Positions 23,690-36,400 are shown, counted from the stretch's first letter. The stretch is DNA of 64,000 nt from Dryococelus australis (GCA_029891345.1 CM056997.1:213133212-213197211); one strand, 5' to 3'. A program made the numbers and translations. Notes: generated by a model from the letters alone, not told the origin.

Positions 23690-25960
23690 GCTGTAGTCTT
23701 CTATGCGTGTCTTCGCCATTAACTTGTAACTAGCCTGCTTTCCGAAGGAAAGAAAGGCTTATGAGATCACTTTACAGCAAGTGTCACCGTGTGTGTAGGT
23801 GTGCCTGCGTGTCTGTGCCCCCCCCCCCCCCCTTTTCCCGGGCAACATTTTTGAACGCCTCAACCGAATTTCTCCATACTTGGTACACACATAATACTTA
23901 GTAACGACACCTGCCTTTTATAGTTTTTGACCGCATAAAATGGAAGTCATTCTAATAATCGGGATGATGTCATACCTCGGGTACTTTCAACCGATTTCAA
24001 CCAAATTTTTTGTATGCTAGTAGAGCATGAAGTAAGTATTAAGTTTTGAGACGGATATTGCTGTTGGTCCGCGATTTTGGAAAATAGAATTAAATGAAGG
24101 AAAAATTTCAAATTATACATCGAAAACAATTAAACAAATTCTCACCCAATTTGGAAAGAAAAACTATTACGATAGCTGAAGTAATCATATGTGATTGATT
24201 TTGATTAGGAACTAGTTTTCAAAATGGTAGAAATACAAATATTTAATGTTTATTTGGCATATACACCCTACTATTAATCAAATTTCAGCCAAATTTTGTG
24301 TGCTGAAAATATATATTTGAAGCATCATATATACACACGCATAATCACTTTTGTCAGCCATTTTGGGCGATAGCGACATACGAATAAATAAAGATATAAT
24401 GTCATAACTCGGTAAAAAGTTAACCGATTCCTACCAAATCTGGCAAACAAATAGTACTGATGGAGATGATAAGTGGCATGTTTTAAGCACGTCAGTCACT
24501 TACTTTTAAAATGGCGACCGTATAACTATTTGAGCTTAGAATGCGCTATCGTCCAATCTATCTAACCAATTGAAACTTATATTTATATGCTGACAGTAGA
24601 TACTGCAATTATCAACTGTTTCTACACGGAGCATCTTTATCTGCTATTTTACAAGATAGCCCAATGTGAATAAATAAATTTTGTCATATCTCAGGAAACA
24701 ATATATCAATTACTATCATATTTGGCAAACAAGTATTACTGAGGTATTCGGTGTTAAGTGGTATGTTTTAAGCATGTCAGACACTTATTTTCAAAATGGC
24801 GGCCATATAGCCATTTTCAGCTTACAATTCTATGTCGTCAAAACCATGTAGGCAGTTCCATATTAACTTTGTATACTGGTAATAGACATTAAAAGTATCA
24901 ACTCTATCTACATAGAGAGTCATTTGTCCTCCATTTCGTAATATATCGTCATACAAATAATTAAAGATTTTTTGCTATATCTCGGGGAACAATTTACAGA
25001 GTCCTACTAAATTTGGTGAACAAATTGTACCGCAGCAGGTGGTGTAAAGTGGTATGTTTTAAGTAGGGCATACAATTATTTTCAAAATTGTGTCTATATA
25101 AATATTGTAGCTCAGTATATTTTGTTAATTAACAAATTCTTACATAATTTTGTATGCTGGCAATACCAGCAACAACAATAAAAGTTGTCTATGCAGAGCA
25201 TCATTTCTCTGCCAATTTGTAAGATAGCCCAAACCAATGAAAATAAAGTTTTTATCTAACATCTCGGGAAACTATTAACCCATTCTTACAAAATTTGGTC
25301 ACTATGTTGTGCTATGATAGGCCATATTAATATATGAATTCCTTAAATATGATACACTTATTTTGAGGACAGCTGTAAAATCATTTTAGTTTTATGTGCT
25401 ATATTTAAGATGCTATGAAATCTATTTTAACTTAACTTTGTATATTGGCAGTATAAAATCATCGAATGTTCTACTACGTAACTTTTTGTCCACCATTTAT
25501 GAATATTGCCACATAAAAATTATTGAGGTTTTATGCCATATCTCAATGTATCCACCGATTCCCACCAAACGTTACACTGGAACATTTAAACTAATTTACT
25601 CCAAATTGAGAACACTGTAAATGCTACAGAAGGCCACGTAAATTTTCATGATTTAAATCGGACAGACAACGATGTTCAAAATGGCGTCTTCATCAATAAT
25701 TTAGGTAAGTTTGCTCCATATATTAAACAATATAACCAAATTCTATCAAAAGACGTTACAAATTAGAAGCAACGTATATAGAGCCTCTGTTTTGGCAATT
25801 TTGTAAGATAGATTCAAATAAGTAAATAAAGCATTTTATGCCATATCTCAGGGATCCAACTACAGATGTCTACCAAATGTTCCACACAAGTATCTCTACG
25901 ATGGGTCATGTAAACCTATGTGTGTTAAGTGGATCAGTTATTTATTTTTAAATTAACGGT
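23690..25960 (+). repeat. Diverged dimeric satellite-like array, ~286-bp unit
   Basis: A motif of the form CCGATTCCTACCAAATTTGG recurs near 24140, 24425, 24712, 25000, 25280, 25557 and 25860. A related motif, TTAACTTTGTATGCTGGCAG, alternates with it near 23995, 24285, 24580, 24860, 25145, 25430 and 25735. Each series is spaced about 277-305 bp and the two are offset by about 143 bp. Other phrases recurring per unit are CATATCTCGGGAA, GTGGTATGTTTTAAGCA and TTTTCAAAATGGCGGCCAT. Units are strongly diverged, so the array is old. A run of 15 C at 23818-23832 marks the start. Confidence 0.8.
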
Positions 25961-26037
25961 CCTGTAAATATGCTAGTTTGGTAAACCGTACCATTTAAAC
26001 ATTAGCATGATAAAATCCGAAACTGATGCTCCGAATT

Positions 26038-26110
26038 CGAGCTCCGTAATACAGTGTACAGTGTATTGCGCGCTAGCGTATTGTACGAGATTTTCTGGGT
26101 TTAAATCCCG
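26038..26110 (+). repeat. tRNA-like segment, probably a SINE head
   Basis: About 73 bases fold as a degenerate tRNA: a D-arm-like ACAGTGTATTGCGCG, an anticodon-arm-like CTAGCGTATTGTACGAG and a T-arm GGGTTTAAATCCCGG resembling an RNA polymerase III box B. The acceptor stem does not pair well, so it is not a functional tRNA. It could equally be an old tRNA pseudogene. Confidence 0.4.
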
Positions 26111-26977
26111 GGAAGGCACGTGTGTATTTGTAATATTTGTAATTGTTTCAGTACTGTTGCATAAGTTTCTGGTTTCATTTCTAACGTTATTTCTTTCAAA
26201 AAGAACCTACCAACTCAGCTTTTAAGAAAATATTTAAAATTTAATTCCACCCATGTCGAGTAAAGTAAGCTCAAGTAACTTCTCGTTTCCTTACGGAGAC
26301 GTCAACATAACATGTGGAAGCAGTGAATTGCAAAGTTACATACATTAAGTTCTACGACAGACGCCATGATTGATAAAAATCTAGCAGAATTATATGGCGT
26401 TGTCCGGGTATAAGTTGCAATTGTCTATGTTATAGAAATTTCAAAGTGAAGTATAGATATTCTTCATCCTAGAAAACAGTGGTTATAGCTATGCTGAGGT
26501 CACAGCATTGACAGTCTGCCTCTGTAGTGACGTCACAAGTGATAAGTATAAATATTCTTAGCACACAAACAAATACCGCGAAAAACTTGCTTATTTTGTG
26601 TGCAGTTATTTGTTGTCAAAAACACACATAATAATTAAAAAAGGCAATGTCAGTCTTTTTTTAGTGCAGTCACGAGGTATCATATGTCAAATAATTTTAA
26701 TTTGTCACTGTTACGGTTGTCTGAAGTTAACCTTAGAGGCAATAGTTATTGTAACAAAGTTTATCTAATGCCATGTTGTCATTTCTTGTATCTAAATACA
26801 GATTTTTCATATAAGGTCAATTTGAAAAGCTCGAGAATGGCAACACCAGTGTACAAAGGCTTTTAAACGTAACCGAGCTCTTTGACATCTCGATAAGGAC
26901 AAGATTTTCATCGATGATTTGCCGCGCCTGGATTGCAGGACATTCAATAAACAATTACATGCCACTCTGCGTGAACA
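26111..26977. other. No recognised feature
   Basis: AT-rich; no domain-bearing ORF and no repeat partner noted. Confidence 0.4.
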
Positions 26978-27292
26978 TTATTCTGAATTAGCTACTGCAC
27001 ACGCATAAATGTTGCACATTGATGGAAATACTAGTGAACTTCCTTGTCCAAAAATAAAGTTATAGATCTCTCCATCGTAGGTTTCCTTCCAGTGGTTAGT
27101 GGTTCCAAGGTAAGGTCTGTTGAGTTGATAGGCGATTACTCCGTTCCCCCATTCCTCTTCAACATCTTCGCTAAGACTAGCTATCATCAGGTCTTCTATT
27201 GTACATGGCAGTTCACTGTCGGGGTGGAGATACCTCACAGCACAATCATTGTATGCCAAGCATTTACCAAATCGAGTACCGTTGCCTGGCAT
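26978..27292 (-). pseudogene. LPC-domain unit 3 (partial)
   Basis: A 104-codon open frame with ...KCLAYNDC.VRYLHPDSELPC.. near its start. The pattern C-x2-R-Y/F-x-P-x-(4-6)-L-P-C followed by an acidic/hydrophobic segment matches units 1 and 2 upstream. The N-terminal half of the unit is missing or in another frame. No function known to me. It is the most distal of three same-strand copies, with LPC at about 27209. Confidence 0.45.
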
Positions 27293-27596
27293 CTAATGTA
27301 TAGCGCCAATGTTCGATGTTGTTGCATACTTGAACATGAAACATTCCGTCTTAAGGTTTAAAGAAAACTCTTCTGTGTCCTATTTGCAGGACCATGTTAA
27401 TGTTTGTAGACTTAAACACACTAACCATGACTGACAGCTTATTACATTATGCCTTCCTTTATATAGCTTCAAATTATTATATCGCTGTTTTTCATTGGCT
27501 AATCAAACATTCTTGCTTTGAAAAACTTTGCATTCTCATATACCACAGGGAGGCATTAATTCATGGTTATTTATGTGTGTAACATGTTTCTTATCG

Positions 27597-28013
27597 TCAC
27601 ATTGTTCGCTTCACACTGTAGAAATACAACAGCAGACCTTTTTGCATTAAGTATTTAATTTTCTTGCAAGATGTGAATTTCGTGATACGTATAACTAGAG
27701 CTTCAAATGCTAGGACATTCTCACTGCAAGGCAGTTTACTGTCAGTATTATACAAAGGACAAAATCTTCGCCCATAACAAACATCGAAAACTTTTAAAGT
27801 ATACATCGGACTAATTAAGGAGAATCGCCAATGCTCTTTTACATTACACATTTGAATCTGTAGTGGAATATCTTCTTCTCGAAAGCATACTTTCCTATAT
27901 CCCGGAGTAATACTTGTGTATTGAACTGGTGAGTTGAACCTCTCCATCATAACTGACATTCTGGTGTATGTTTCTTCCTTTATATAGCTTCTCATTTTCA
28001 AATGTTCCAACAT
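27597..28013 (-). pseudogene. LPC-domain unit 2
   Basis: 138 codons. Order of features: EHLK start, MMERFN, GYRKV, then CYGRRFCPLYN..SKLPC (LPC near 27730) and a KKIKYLM tail. Each of these has a counterpart in unit 1 (EHLK, EIERFN, GYKKV, ..RYPVFN..MELPC, YIKYILM). Same strand and similar spacing (about 600 bp) imply tandem duplication, probably as exons of one larger gene. Not recognised as a known family. Confidence 0.55.
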
Positions 28014-28193
28014 TTAGTCGGGAGTGCATACCGAGTAGTTTTTAACACCATCTTGAAGTTTAGTATTTTCCCTGTGACATCTTCATTAAATCGTATTTGC
28101 AGGCACAAGTATTGCTTAGCCATCCCCTTACTTCCACATTCCACAAGGCGAGACTAGATGTCTATTACGTCCATGGATTTGAGTGGTGGGTTG

Positions 28194-28562
28194 CTAATTA
28201 TTGCAGGCTTCAGTCCACATTGTAGGACTGTCATAGAATTCCCTCATTAATATATATTTTATGTATTTATATTCTGGATACTTTGTTATTTCTTCACATC
28301 GAACACAGAATCTTAGTTCAGTTGGAATGCATGGCAGTTCCATATTGGGTCGCATGTTGAATACAGGATATCTGTCTTCATCACACAAACTCCATTCTTT
28401 GTACATATATTCTGCGCTAGTTTGTGAGAAATCCAATGTTCTTCCCCATTGCAGAGCTGTAATTGGCACTTTCTTGTACCCACATACTACACACTTGTCA
28501 GACCTTGTAGGGTTGAACCTCTCTATTTCAATTACATAAGTAAACTGATGTAAGAGTTTCAA
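28194..28562 (-). pseudogene. LPC-domain unit 1
   Basis: 122 codons, with reading continuing upstream to about 28590 in the same frame (ILIQEHLK). Contains IEIERFN, a C-x2-C pair (KCVVCGYKKV), a LCDEDRYPVFN..MELPC segment (LPC near 28335) and EYKYIKYILM. The Cys pairs might bind zinc, but this is inference. Shares its unit order with 27597-28013. Confidence 0.55.
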
Positions 28563-29055
28563 ATGTTCCTGTATTAATATATTTTCTACTTGGTTGTAAC
28601 AAACAGATATTATTAAAGTTTAATGTAGCATAGTGTTGGTACATGTATTCCCTTAATGCTTCACTTTTATGCTGTGGACAAAACATTTTGTTCGAACATG
28701 GATGGTTATTATAACATTGTACAAGGGAATTGATACTTGGGCATTCGTAATATCGTCTAATGTTTATAACTTCTGCATTAGTTAATGTCACCATAAACTC
28801 CTTTTATGATTTTCCCAATACATATACGGGATATTCTTCGAGGAGTGCATCATTTATGTGTTTGAATTTGTCTTCATATTCTAAAACACCAGAATCCCAT
28901 ATAAAATATTGTACAGACCATGGATGAGGTATTTTAAATATTGCTACTTTAGTGTCATTATCATTATTCGAATACGATATAGCAACTTCTTTTACAATAA
29001 AATAATTATCGTAATGGTTTTCAAAACCTTGCACATTACAGATCTTGGTTAAACA
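28528..29055 (-). pseudogene. Exon of a TE-associated arthropod protein family (VQGF/FIVKEVAI), interrupted by a stop
   Basis: Starts with NVQGFENH..., then FIVKEVAISY, IFKIPHPWS, a spacer and VYVLGKS, TAA stop at about 28804-28806, and continues in frame with KEF, then YYECPSINSL, C-x3-NHPC, CPQHKSEALREY. I recall an uncharacterised family, common in arthropod genomes and linked to mobile elements, with D-I/V-Q-G-F, F-I-V-K-E-L/V-A-I, K-P-P-x-P, V-Y-V-K-G-x-E-K and C-P-S-L...C..H...C-A-x-H-N. The order and spacing fit well. The D of DVQGF is Asn here, which may be a catalytic loss if the fold is RNase H-like (inference). Confidence 0.5.
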
Positions 29056-29113
29056 GTCTCCTTAATAAATAAGGCTATGTCAAAGTTGAAAATAATGAAG
29101 ACATAATATTTAT

Positions 29114-29365
29114 TTACACTATGTTATACTCAAATTTCTTATAGGATATCCATTGTTGCTTCCGAATCAACTTCATCAATCCATGATCGTCTATTGGTGA
29201 ATCGGGGCGATTATTACTGACAAGTTCTATTACTTGGTGCCATCTCCGCATAACACAGTCTCTCCTCAAATGATGGTTGTCCGGGTCATCAATGAACGCC
29301 TGTGTACTGTACGGACAATCTTCACAAGGAAGATACAATATAATGTCCTCATCCACCCTTAACTC
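29114..29365 (-). pseudogene. Possible upstream exon of the same cluster
   Basis: About 83 codons. On the minus strand it is preceded by a good splice acceptor, CCCGTTTCTCTCACAG, directly before the reading frame at 29365. Encodes E-L-R-V-D-E-D-I-I-L-Y-L-P-C-E-D-C-P-Y and a Cys/His-containing continuation (C-V-M-R-R-W-H). The LPC tripeptide recurs in the downstream units. A candidate donor GA/GTATAA lies near its end. Identity unknown. Confidence 0.4.
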
Positions 29366-29588
29366 CTGTGAGAGAAACGGGTAAACATGTTGAATCTCAC
29401 GTCATGCAAATGTAATTAAAAATACTTTAGGAAGCATCCATAATTGTGAGCATATGTCCTTGGTTAACAACATTTTGCTTCACTCATGCACTAAAATTGC
29501 ATTGAAAACATTCACACACACTTGATCGCAGTCCTTACAGTTAGTGGCCATTGTGCATATTACATGGTTCTGTGGATGTATGTCTCAT

Positions 29589-29680
29589 TGATGCTAAAGT
29601 CTGCTGTACGACACGGTAATGCTGAAGCTTGCTATAAGTATCGGTGATGCTGAAGCCTGTTGTACTTCTCGGTGATGGCT
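29589..29680. repeat. 28-bp tandem repeat, about 3.3 copies
   Basis: Units GGTGATGCTGAAGCCTGTTG.. at 29589-29614, 29615-29642, 29643-29670 with a partial fourth. Diverged by several substitutions. Confidence 0.75.
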
Positions 29681-31939
29681 GACGTAATCCAAATCTCCCG
29701 GTGATACACTCCCAACACGATCTGACCTTGACGACTGCTAACTTTACACTGAGAAAAATGAATTTATTTCCTTCTTATATAATATTCGAATTTAAAATGG
29801 CGGATGTTTTCCTTGGTTTTTATCTAATATATGGCCTTTTCGAAAATTTTGTTGAAATATCATTGAATTTGCCGTATTACACCTACTACTAAATTAATTT
29901 CAGGCTCTAAATGTCTTTCTTTCATTAATATACTGTCGAAACCTAGTATTTTTAATTAAACTAGGCATACAAGGTATGTAAACACATTTATGATATGTTT
30001 TGTAGACAGAACATCCAAAAAACATAGATGGAAGCTTTTAAGATTTAAGTTTGTAAAAGGAATGTATTACAGGGATTCTTTATTTTCACATATATAAATC
30101 TTTGGTTATAGAAAACATGACTAATTTCTTTGTTTCGTAGAGAAATCTACAATATTATCAAATGCGTACAAAAATTTATTTTATTTTTATTGGCTATAAA
30201 CTAATAATATTGTAATTAAATTGTACGCACGTTTGTTCAGCGTATTTATTTCATCATATTAGTTAGATGTTTTAACTTTTAGTTATGTTTCCTTAACATA
30301 TATTTTATTAAATCGGATATTATATGTTGGAAAATGATTTTTTTTATAAATTAATTTGAAAATATTTATGGTGGAAAATAATATTTACGAATTTTTTAAA
30401 CACAAACAATATAAAAGCCTTAGAATCGCATAGTATTTAATTTGTTAACAATATCTATTATTTTACTAAAAATAATCAAGTATTTGGTGTAGTTGTCTTG
30501 TGTGAAATTATTCGTAATTTATTGAAATAGTTTGCTAGTGTTAAAATTAGTTGGGACATAATTCGTGTTTAGAAGATAATTTTTATATGCTTTTTCACTG
30601 CGAATTGTTAAATTATATTCACTAGGACACAGCGGGCTAAAAACAATTAAGACTCGAAGTATGACATTTTTTTTCAAACGGCCCTCAGCGACAAATGATA
30701 GGAGGGTACTGCTAATATCCTAGTTCAAACAGAAGAAGAAACTTTCTGGGGTGGGAGCGGGTTATAGAACCTCATGTAGGCAGGGTAGTGCATCTAGTTC
30801 CTAACGAAGCCATCTTATTTTCACGACAACCCTTGACTTGGATAGATGGACACAGTGCTTGGCTCCTACCCTTCCCTTCGTATTGCGCAACTATACAAGA
30901 ATGTCGTTTATTTTCATAAAAGTTTGTTATCGGGAAATGTGTCTGTGAATTCCGTTTTTAAGCTGATCTACGTCTGGATTAAGTGTTGACCACCTCTCAC
31001 AAGAGTTGGTAGGCTTTCAACTGTGTTTGTGCTAAAAAGTGAATTAATTTAAAGCTTAAAATGGGGCAAGTTGTGCGATTCCGTGGATTGAATTGTTTGC
31101 ATACTAAATCTTTAATTTATTTATTTATCCGTGTTTAAAAATTTCGTTTGAAACATTCCGACTATTTTTAAGTTTTCTAAAAAATTTTACAAATTATATG
31201 AGTTAGTTAAATAACTTTGTACAAACTGTAGATATTACATTGTAGAGCTGATGAGGGTTAAACATACTTTAACTAAAGAGATTTATAACACCTAGGTTGG
31301 TAGGGTATTAATATAAAGTTGTACATGGAATTATTTTGTAGATGTTAGAAAGTTGTATGTGTGCATTTTTGCTATTAACTTTTAATATGTCATTACTTTG
31401 ACACCTAGATGGGTAGCAAAATGGGTATTTTTACTTATTTTAATTACTTTGTTGTAGGTATAATTCAGCATGTGCGTGAATAGTGTGCTAATTGTTTCAG
31501 TCATTCTAACATAAGTAAATTTGCATGTTCTTTTGCGATTCATTCTGTGCTATGCCTAATTATTTTGTACATTTATATTTTTGGGAGTTCTGCATATTTT
31601 GAATTTGTGCTCCATTCGTTAGTAGAGTTATATCATTTTCATTGATTTGTGAGTTTCAATTTTAGACGTGTGCATTTTTAAATTCTTTTTTGATAAGTCG
31701 CTACCTTTGTTTTATCTAGTATGTGTGTTTCATTTGTAATTAAATATCTTCTGTGCATCGAGGAGTGATTATATCATGTATAATCCTGTGTTGTTTGTCT
31801 CTTTTCGATTACTAGTATGTCGTACATCTGCCAGAATTCAGAGTGCATTAGTGAAATAATATATTTGTTCTATCAATCCTGGTAAATCATATTCATGTAT
31901 CTTTGCATTTAATTGCTTTTCAATAAAATAGCTACTTCC
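29681..31939. other. AT-rich, no recognised feature
   Basis: No domain-bearing ORF. A short less AT-rich patch at 30700-30900 has no recognised content. Confidence 0.45.
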
Positions 31940-32305
31940 TAATAATTTGATTTCGCCAAAATACTATTCTTAAACATTAATTTCCAAATATGAATTTCCG
32001 AACTCAGCAATTAAATGTATCTAAAGTTTAATATATATTCATACATCGCCCATGGAGGACGTGTCTTGGTGTTACACCTCAGTCGATACACTAAGAATAT
32101 TTAATTGGGGTTAGATAGTAATTTGTAATTAAGTATGTCGGCTTTAAATATAAATTTAGTAATTGCTAATAATTTGATTTCGTCCAAATACTGTTATTAG
32201 TAATTTCAAAATATGCATTTCCGGACTCTGCTGTTTCGCATATGTAGAGCTCAGTCTATATTTAAACACTGCCTGTGGTGGACGTGTCTTGGTGGTGCTC
32301 TCTCC
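31940..32305 (+). repeat. Two-copy diverged tandem repeat, 227-bp period
   Basis: TAATAATTTGATTTCG at 31940 recurs at 32167. Both are followed in order by CCAAATA(C)T.., AATATG.ATTTCCG.ACTC and TGGA(G)GACGTGTCTTGGTG. The second copy is cut after about 135 bp. Confidence 0.7.
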
Positions 32306-34216
32306 CCTTCTCTCACCCAGCCACCGACTCAGTCCTATAATGACTTACCAAATCACTGGACATGTGGTCGATCCCGACACACCCACCTCCTTAATGCCAT
32401 AAAATATTAATATTACACAATACATAGATATATATCCCTTCCCCACCACATCACACCTTTGTCCAGAGTAAGACATCCAAGGGTGTACATCGATCATGCC
32501 GCTCTCCAAACACACATACCAACTATTCAATCACACAAACATTTCATCAAATAAGTTTGAACAAAGTTATTACAACAAACTTATTTAATCACATTCCTTT
32601 TATCAAGCATCGTATTAATTTTATCGGATTATAATTGCTTAGTCCTATTTTATCGGAATAATTACCTGATTAATCCAATCAATTATATTTTACATCAAAA
32701 CAATCCGATTAATCAAAATTGCTGTAGAACTCCCACGCCCCTACTACTGATATGACAACAGATGTGGCAGTCACTCAACTTTAGGTGAAAATTGTAGTTT
32801 TTACAGCAGTATTAAATATAACCTATTGTAGAATGCAGCAAGGTATTTTTTATGTTTTAGTTAATTGGCGAGCGATCGGAATTGCCGTAGAATCAAGCAA
32901 CACTCGGAAACCTGCCTATTTAATATTCTTATTTGGTTTCGTGCTGAAGTAGTAACTATTTCAAATTCGCTATTAAAGTTTTATTATTGGAGATTGGAAC
33001 GTTTTACAGCTCATTCGACCGCCCCGAGTAAAAATCTGAGTGCCTCGATTCTGTATTTCCCAATGTCATAAATAGTGCATGACTGCGGAGAAGTAGGTAG
33101 GCACAAGCAGACAACAGTTGTTCTGGTCTGGCGGGGCTTAGACGCCAACATATAACAAATGTGTGACGTTCTGTGTATTAGTAACCTCATGGGGATAGTA
33201 TTTCTGATTAAATCGCATCCATATGCTTCTGAAACTTAAACAAATAAGGGGCGGGGTATCTCCATAAGTAAGGTAACTAAGGCTTTACATTTGTACCACA
33301 ATTTCTGGGTTCGCATAGGTCATGTGCGTGTTTGCCACCTTTAAGACTAAACTTCAAGTTAGTTAGGTATGTAAGACTGTCCCCTCCGCTTGCAATTACA
33401 CTGCAAATATTGTTTGTATTTGTAAAAGAAGACAAGTTGCCAAATATGCCTCTTAACATTACAAATTGTTTACAGTAAATTTTAAAAACCGTTGTGTAGC
33501 ATGTGTCAAACTGATGTTTAACTCTAACAAGCAATTATGGTGGATCTTAAGTTTATTATAAACACTGGGATATGTAAAAAAAAAAAAACTGCGAATGTTT
33601 TGCAAAAATAATATGTTTCAAATATACAATATTTCAACTGTAGAATAGCAATAAAATATATTTGACATCTTTTGCGAAGTAATTCCTTGTACATATACAA
33701 ACAATTATATTATTACATTTTGTTCGTGGCGAAGATTTCCGTGCTCGATATTTTTCGTTGAGACTCAAGACCAACGTGATTTAATCAGTGCTCATATATG
33801 CGAGTCGACATACTTTCTTTTCTTTTTCAGAAAAAGACAACTGCTAGATGGGTCAAATATATATAAAACAATCAAGACAAAATATTAGATGAAACAAAAC
33901 ACAAAATCTATTTGACTTTATATAACGTAACGAAGCCTCACAATGTTCATTGTTTTCATCACAGTTGGTTGTTAAGAGAAGGCTATTTATAGAGATATTG
34001 TCTCATTTCATCGACCGTTACTGAGAGCGGATATTGCACTGACGTTCATGGGGCTACAAAAGGCAATGAAAGGTATAAAAAATATAACACTTACTAAGGA
34101 ACGTCTAAATATTGCATTTTAGTAAGGAGGTAATATAGCCACACAAGCTATCAATAAATTGATTTTAATTAAAATTCAAACGTACACAAGTAGAACAGTT
34201 ATATAACTGACGGATA
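32306..34216. other. No recognised gene
   Basis: AT-rich flank of the palindrome. Homopolymer A12 at 33577-33588. No repeat partner noted. Confidence 0.45.
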
Positions 34217-34722
34217 GGGGGTCGGAGCAACGAAATTGTTCATGATCTGTCATTCTGGTTCCTCTGCGGCCGTATTGTCCGCCATCTTGGATGTCTGCGA
34301 CCTTGGCCCCATTAACCTTTGACTTTGAACATGCAAAAAATCCCAAAATATAAAATAAAATAAAAACTTTAAAAATATCACAAAAAATTGCTTATAAATT
34401 ATAAAAACAATCTTTTTATTTAAAATATTTATAAAATTAACATTTTTAATGTTTGTACTTAGAGATGATGGGGTGCCAGAGTCAACCGGCTGCCATGTTT
34501 TAACATCATCCGAACACCATGGTGTGTTTCAAATTTGACCTTTTCGATATGACCACTTTACCATGACCTTCGATGACCTTAAACACAAAAATTCACTTAA
34601 TTGTTTTTAAAAAATCCCCCCGAAGAAATAAAAACTACGAAAAAACATTTGATATATATTTGAAAATGTTTTTAAATTTATTCTAAATTGTTATAAAAAT
34701 TGAGTTTCGAATGTTTCGGATT

Positions 34723-35285
34723 AGTGGGACAAAGGACTGGAACAAATCAGCAACCCTGATATGAGGTCTCACAACCACAATGTTGGACCCCGTAGTGGGA
34801 CAAAGTACTGGAACAAATCAGCCACCCTGATATGTCACACAACCACAATGTTGGGCCCCGTAGTGGGACAAAGTACTGGAACAAATCAGCCACCCTGATA
34901 TGAGGTCACACAACCACAATGTTGGACCCCGTAGTGGGACAAAGTACTGGAACAAATCAGCCACCCTGATATGATGTCACACAACCACAATGTTGGACCC
35001 CGTAGTGGGACAAAGTACTGGAACAAATCAGCCACCCTGATATGATGTCACACAACCACAATGTTGGACCCCGTAGTGGGACAAAGTACTGGAACAAATC
35101 AGCCACCCTGATATGATGTCACACAACCACAATGTTGGACCCCGTAGTGGGACAAAGTACTGGAACAAATCAGCCACCCTGATATGAGGTCACACAACCA
35201 CACTGTTGGACCCCGTAGTGGGACAAAGTACTGGAACAAATCAGCCACCCTGATATGATATCACACAACCACAATGTTGGACCCC
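34723..35285 (+). repeat. ~70-bp tandem array, 8 units, in the left palindrome arm
   Basis: Units begin GTGGGACAAAGTACTGGAAC at about 34724, 34793, 34863, 34934, 35005, 35077, 35148 and 35218. They end CAACCACAATGTTGGACCCC. The first is the most diverged; the inner units are nearly identical. The right arm has a single counterpart at about 41160-41225. The array is therefore an arm-specific amplification after the palindrome formed (or was lost from the other arm). Confidence 0.9.
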
Positions 35286-35979
35286 GGTGACCTTGACCTT
35301 ATAACTGTCACCTTGGATGACCTTAAAATCATAAACTCGAGAAAAATGGTAAAAATGTAATAACTTCATAAAAGTCAATGGGCATATTTTATTACCGACT
35401 ACTACAGCCATAATGGATTCAGGTGACTGACCTTTAACTTAACCTGGTGACCTTCGACCTTGAACACAAAAATCCATCAAAATTACCAACAATTTCCTAC
35501 AAATTTATTTGTAATTAATAAAAGCACTATTATAAATTAATTTTCTTAAATGATTTTTAATAAATTGCATTTTTGGAGGTCTCCCACAGCACCACGTCTA
35601 GCACACGACTGGCCTCACATTTTATTGATGTTCTTCTCCCCTACCCAACCACCTTTGCTCATTCTGTCGAATGCACTCCACCTACCACATTGGTTTTTCG
35701 TTTGTCATGTGTTTACATTTTCAACACCTAGGTTGCACTGATGATTCCGACCATCATGTAACATGGGGATGCCATTAATATTGACATCACATCTGTGACA
35801 TTGCCCCATGCCCATAACCTTGGAGATCTAAAATATCCTAAAAACATTTTTTAAATATTAGAAAAATAATAATAATTAAAGACTTTTTTAATTAACCTTT
35901 TGATAAATCTCGCAATCTTTCCGTCAATGAACACTGCAACCAGCACCTCAATGAACAGCACGATCAGCACCACGTGCAC

Positions 35980-36400
35980 CAATCTTTCCCTTAATCTTTC
36001 ATTATTTCTATCAATCTTTTAATCTTTCTATCAATCTTTCACTAAATTTCCAATCTTTCAGTTTTTGGCAATCTTTCACAATGTTTCCATCAATTTTTCT
36101 ATCTTTTTACCAATATTTTGCAATCAGCACCACAATCAGCATCACACACACCACAATCAGCACCACACACCACAATCAGCACCACACACACCACAATCAA
36201 CATCGCAATATCTCAAACTTTCTATTGTTCTTCCAATCTTTCCATCTATCTTTCAATATTACGACCAATCTTTCGCAATTGTACCATCAATCTCTCACAA
36301 TCTGTCCATCAATCTTTCCATCAATATTTCACAATTTTTCCATCGTTCTTTCACGATATTTTCGCCAGTCATCAATCCATATTCATTCCATGGGTTTGTC
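35980..36400 (+). repeat. CAATCTTTC / CACCACAATCAG simple-repeat block, left arm
   Basis: Imperfect repeats of ATCAATCTTTC with an internal cluster of CACCACAATCAGCAC (36126-36200). Open in several plus-strand frames because of the low complexity; these Ser/Ile/His-rich frames are not genes. Confidence 0.85.

Noticed and set aside
24400..25960. Possible CRISPR-like array in the regularly spaced motifs
   Set aside because: Spacing is ~143/286 bp with diverged units in a eukaryotic context; this is a satellite.
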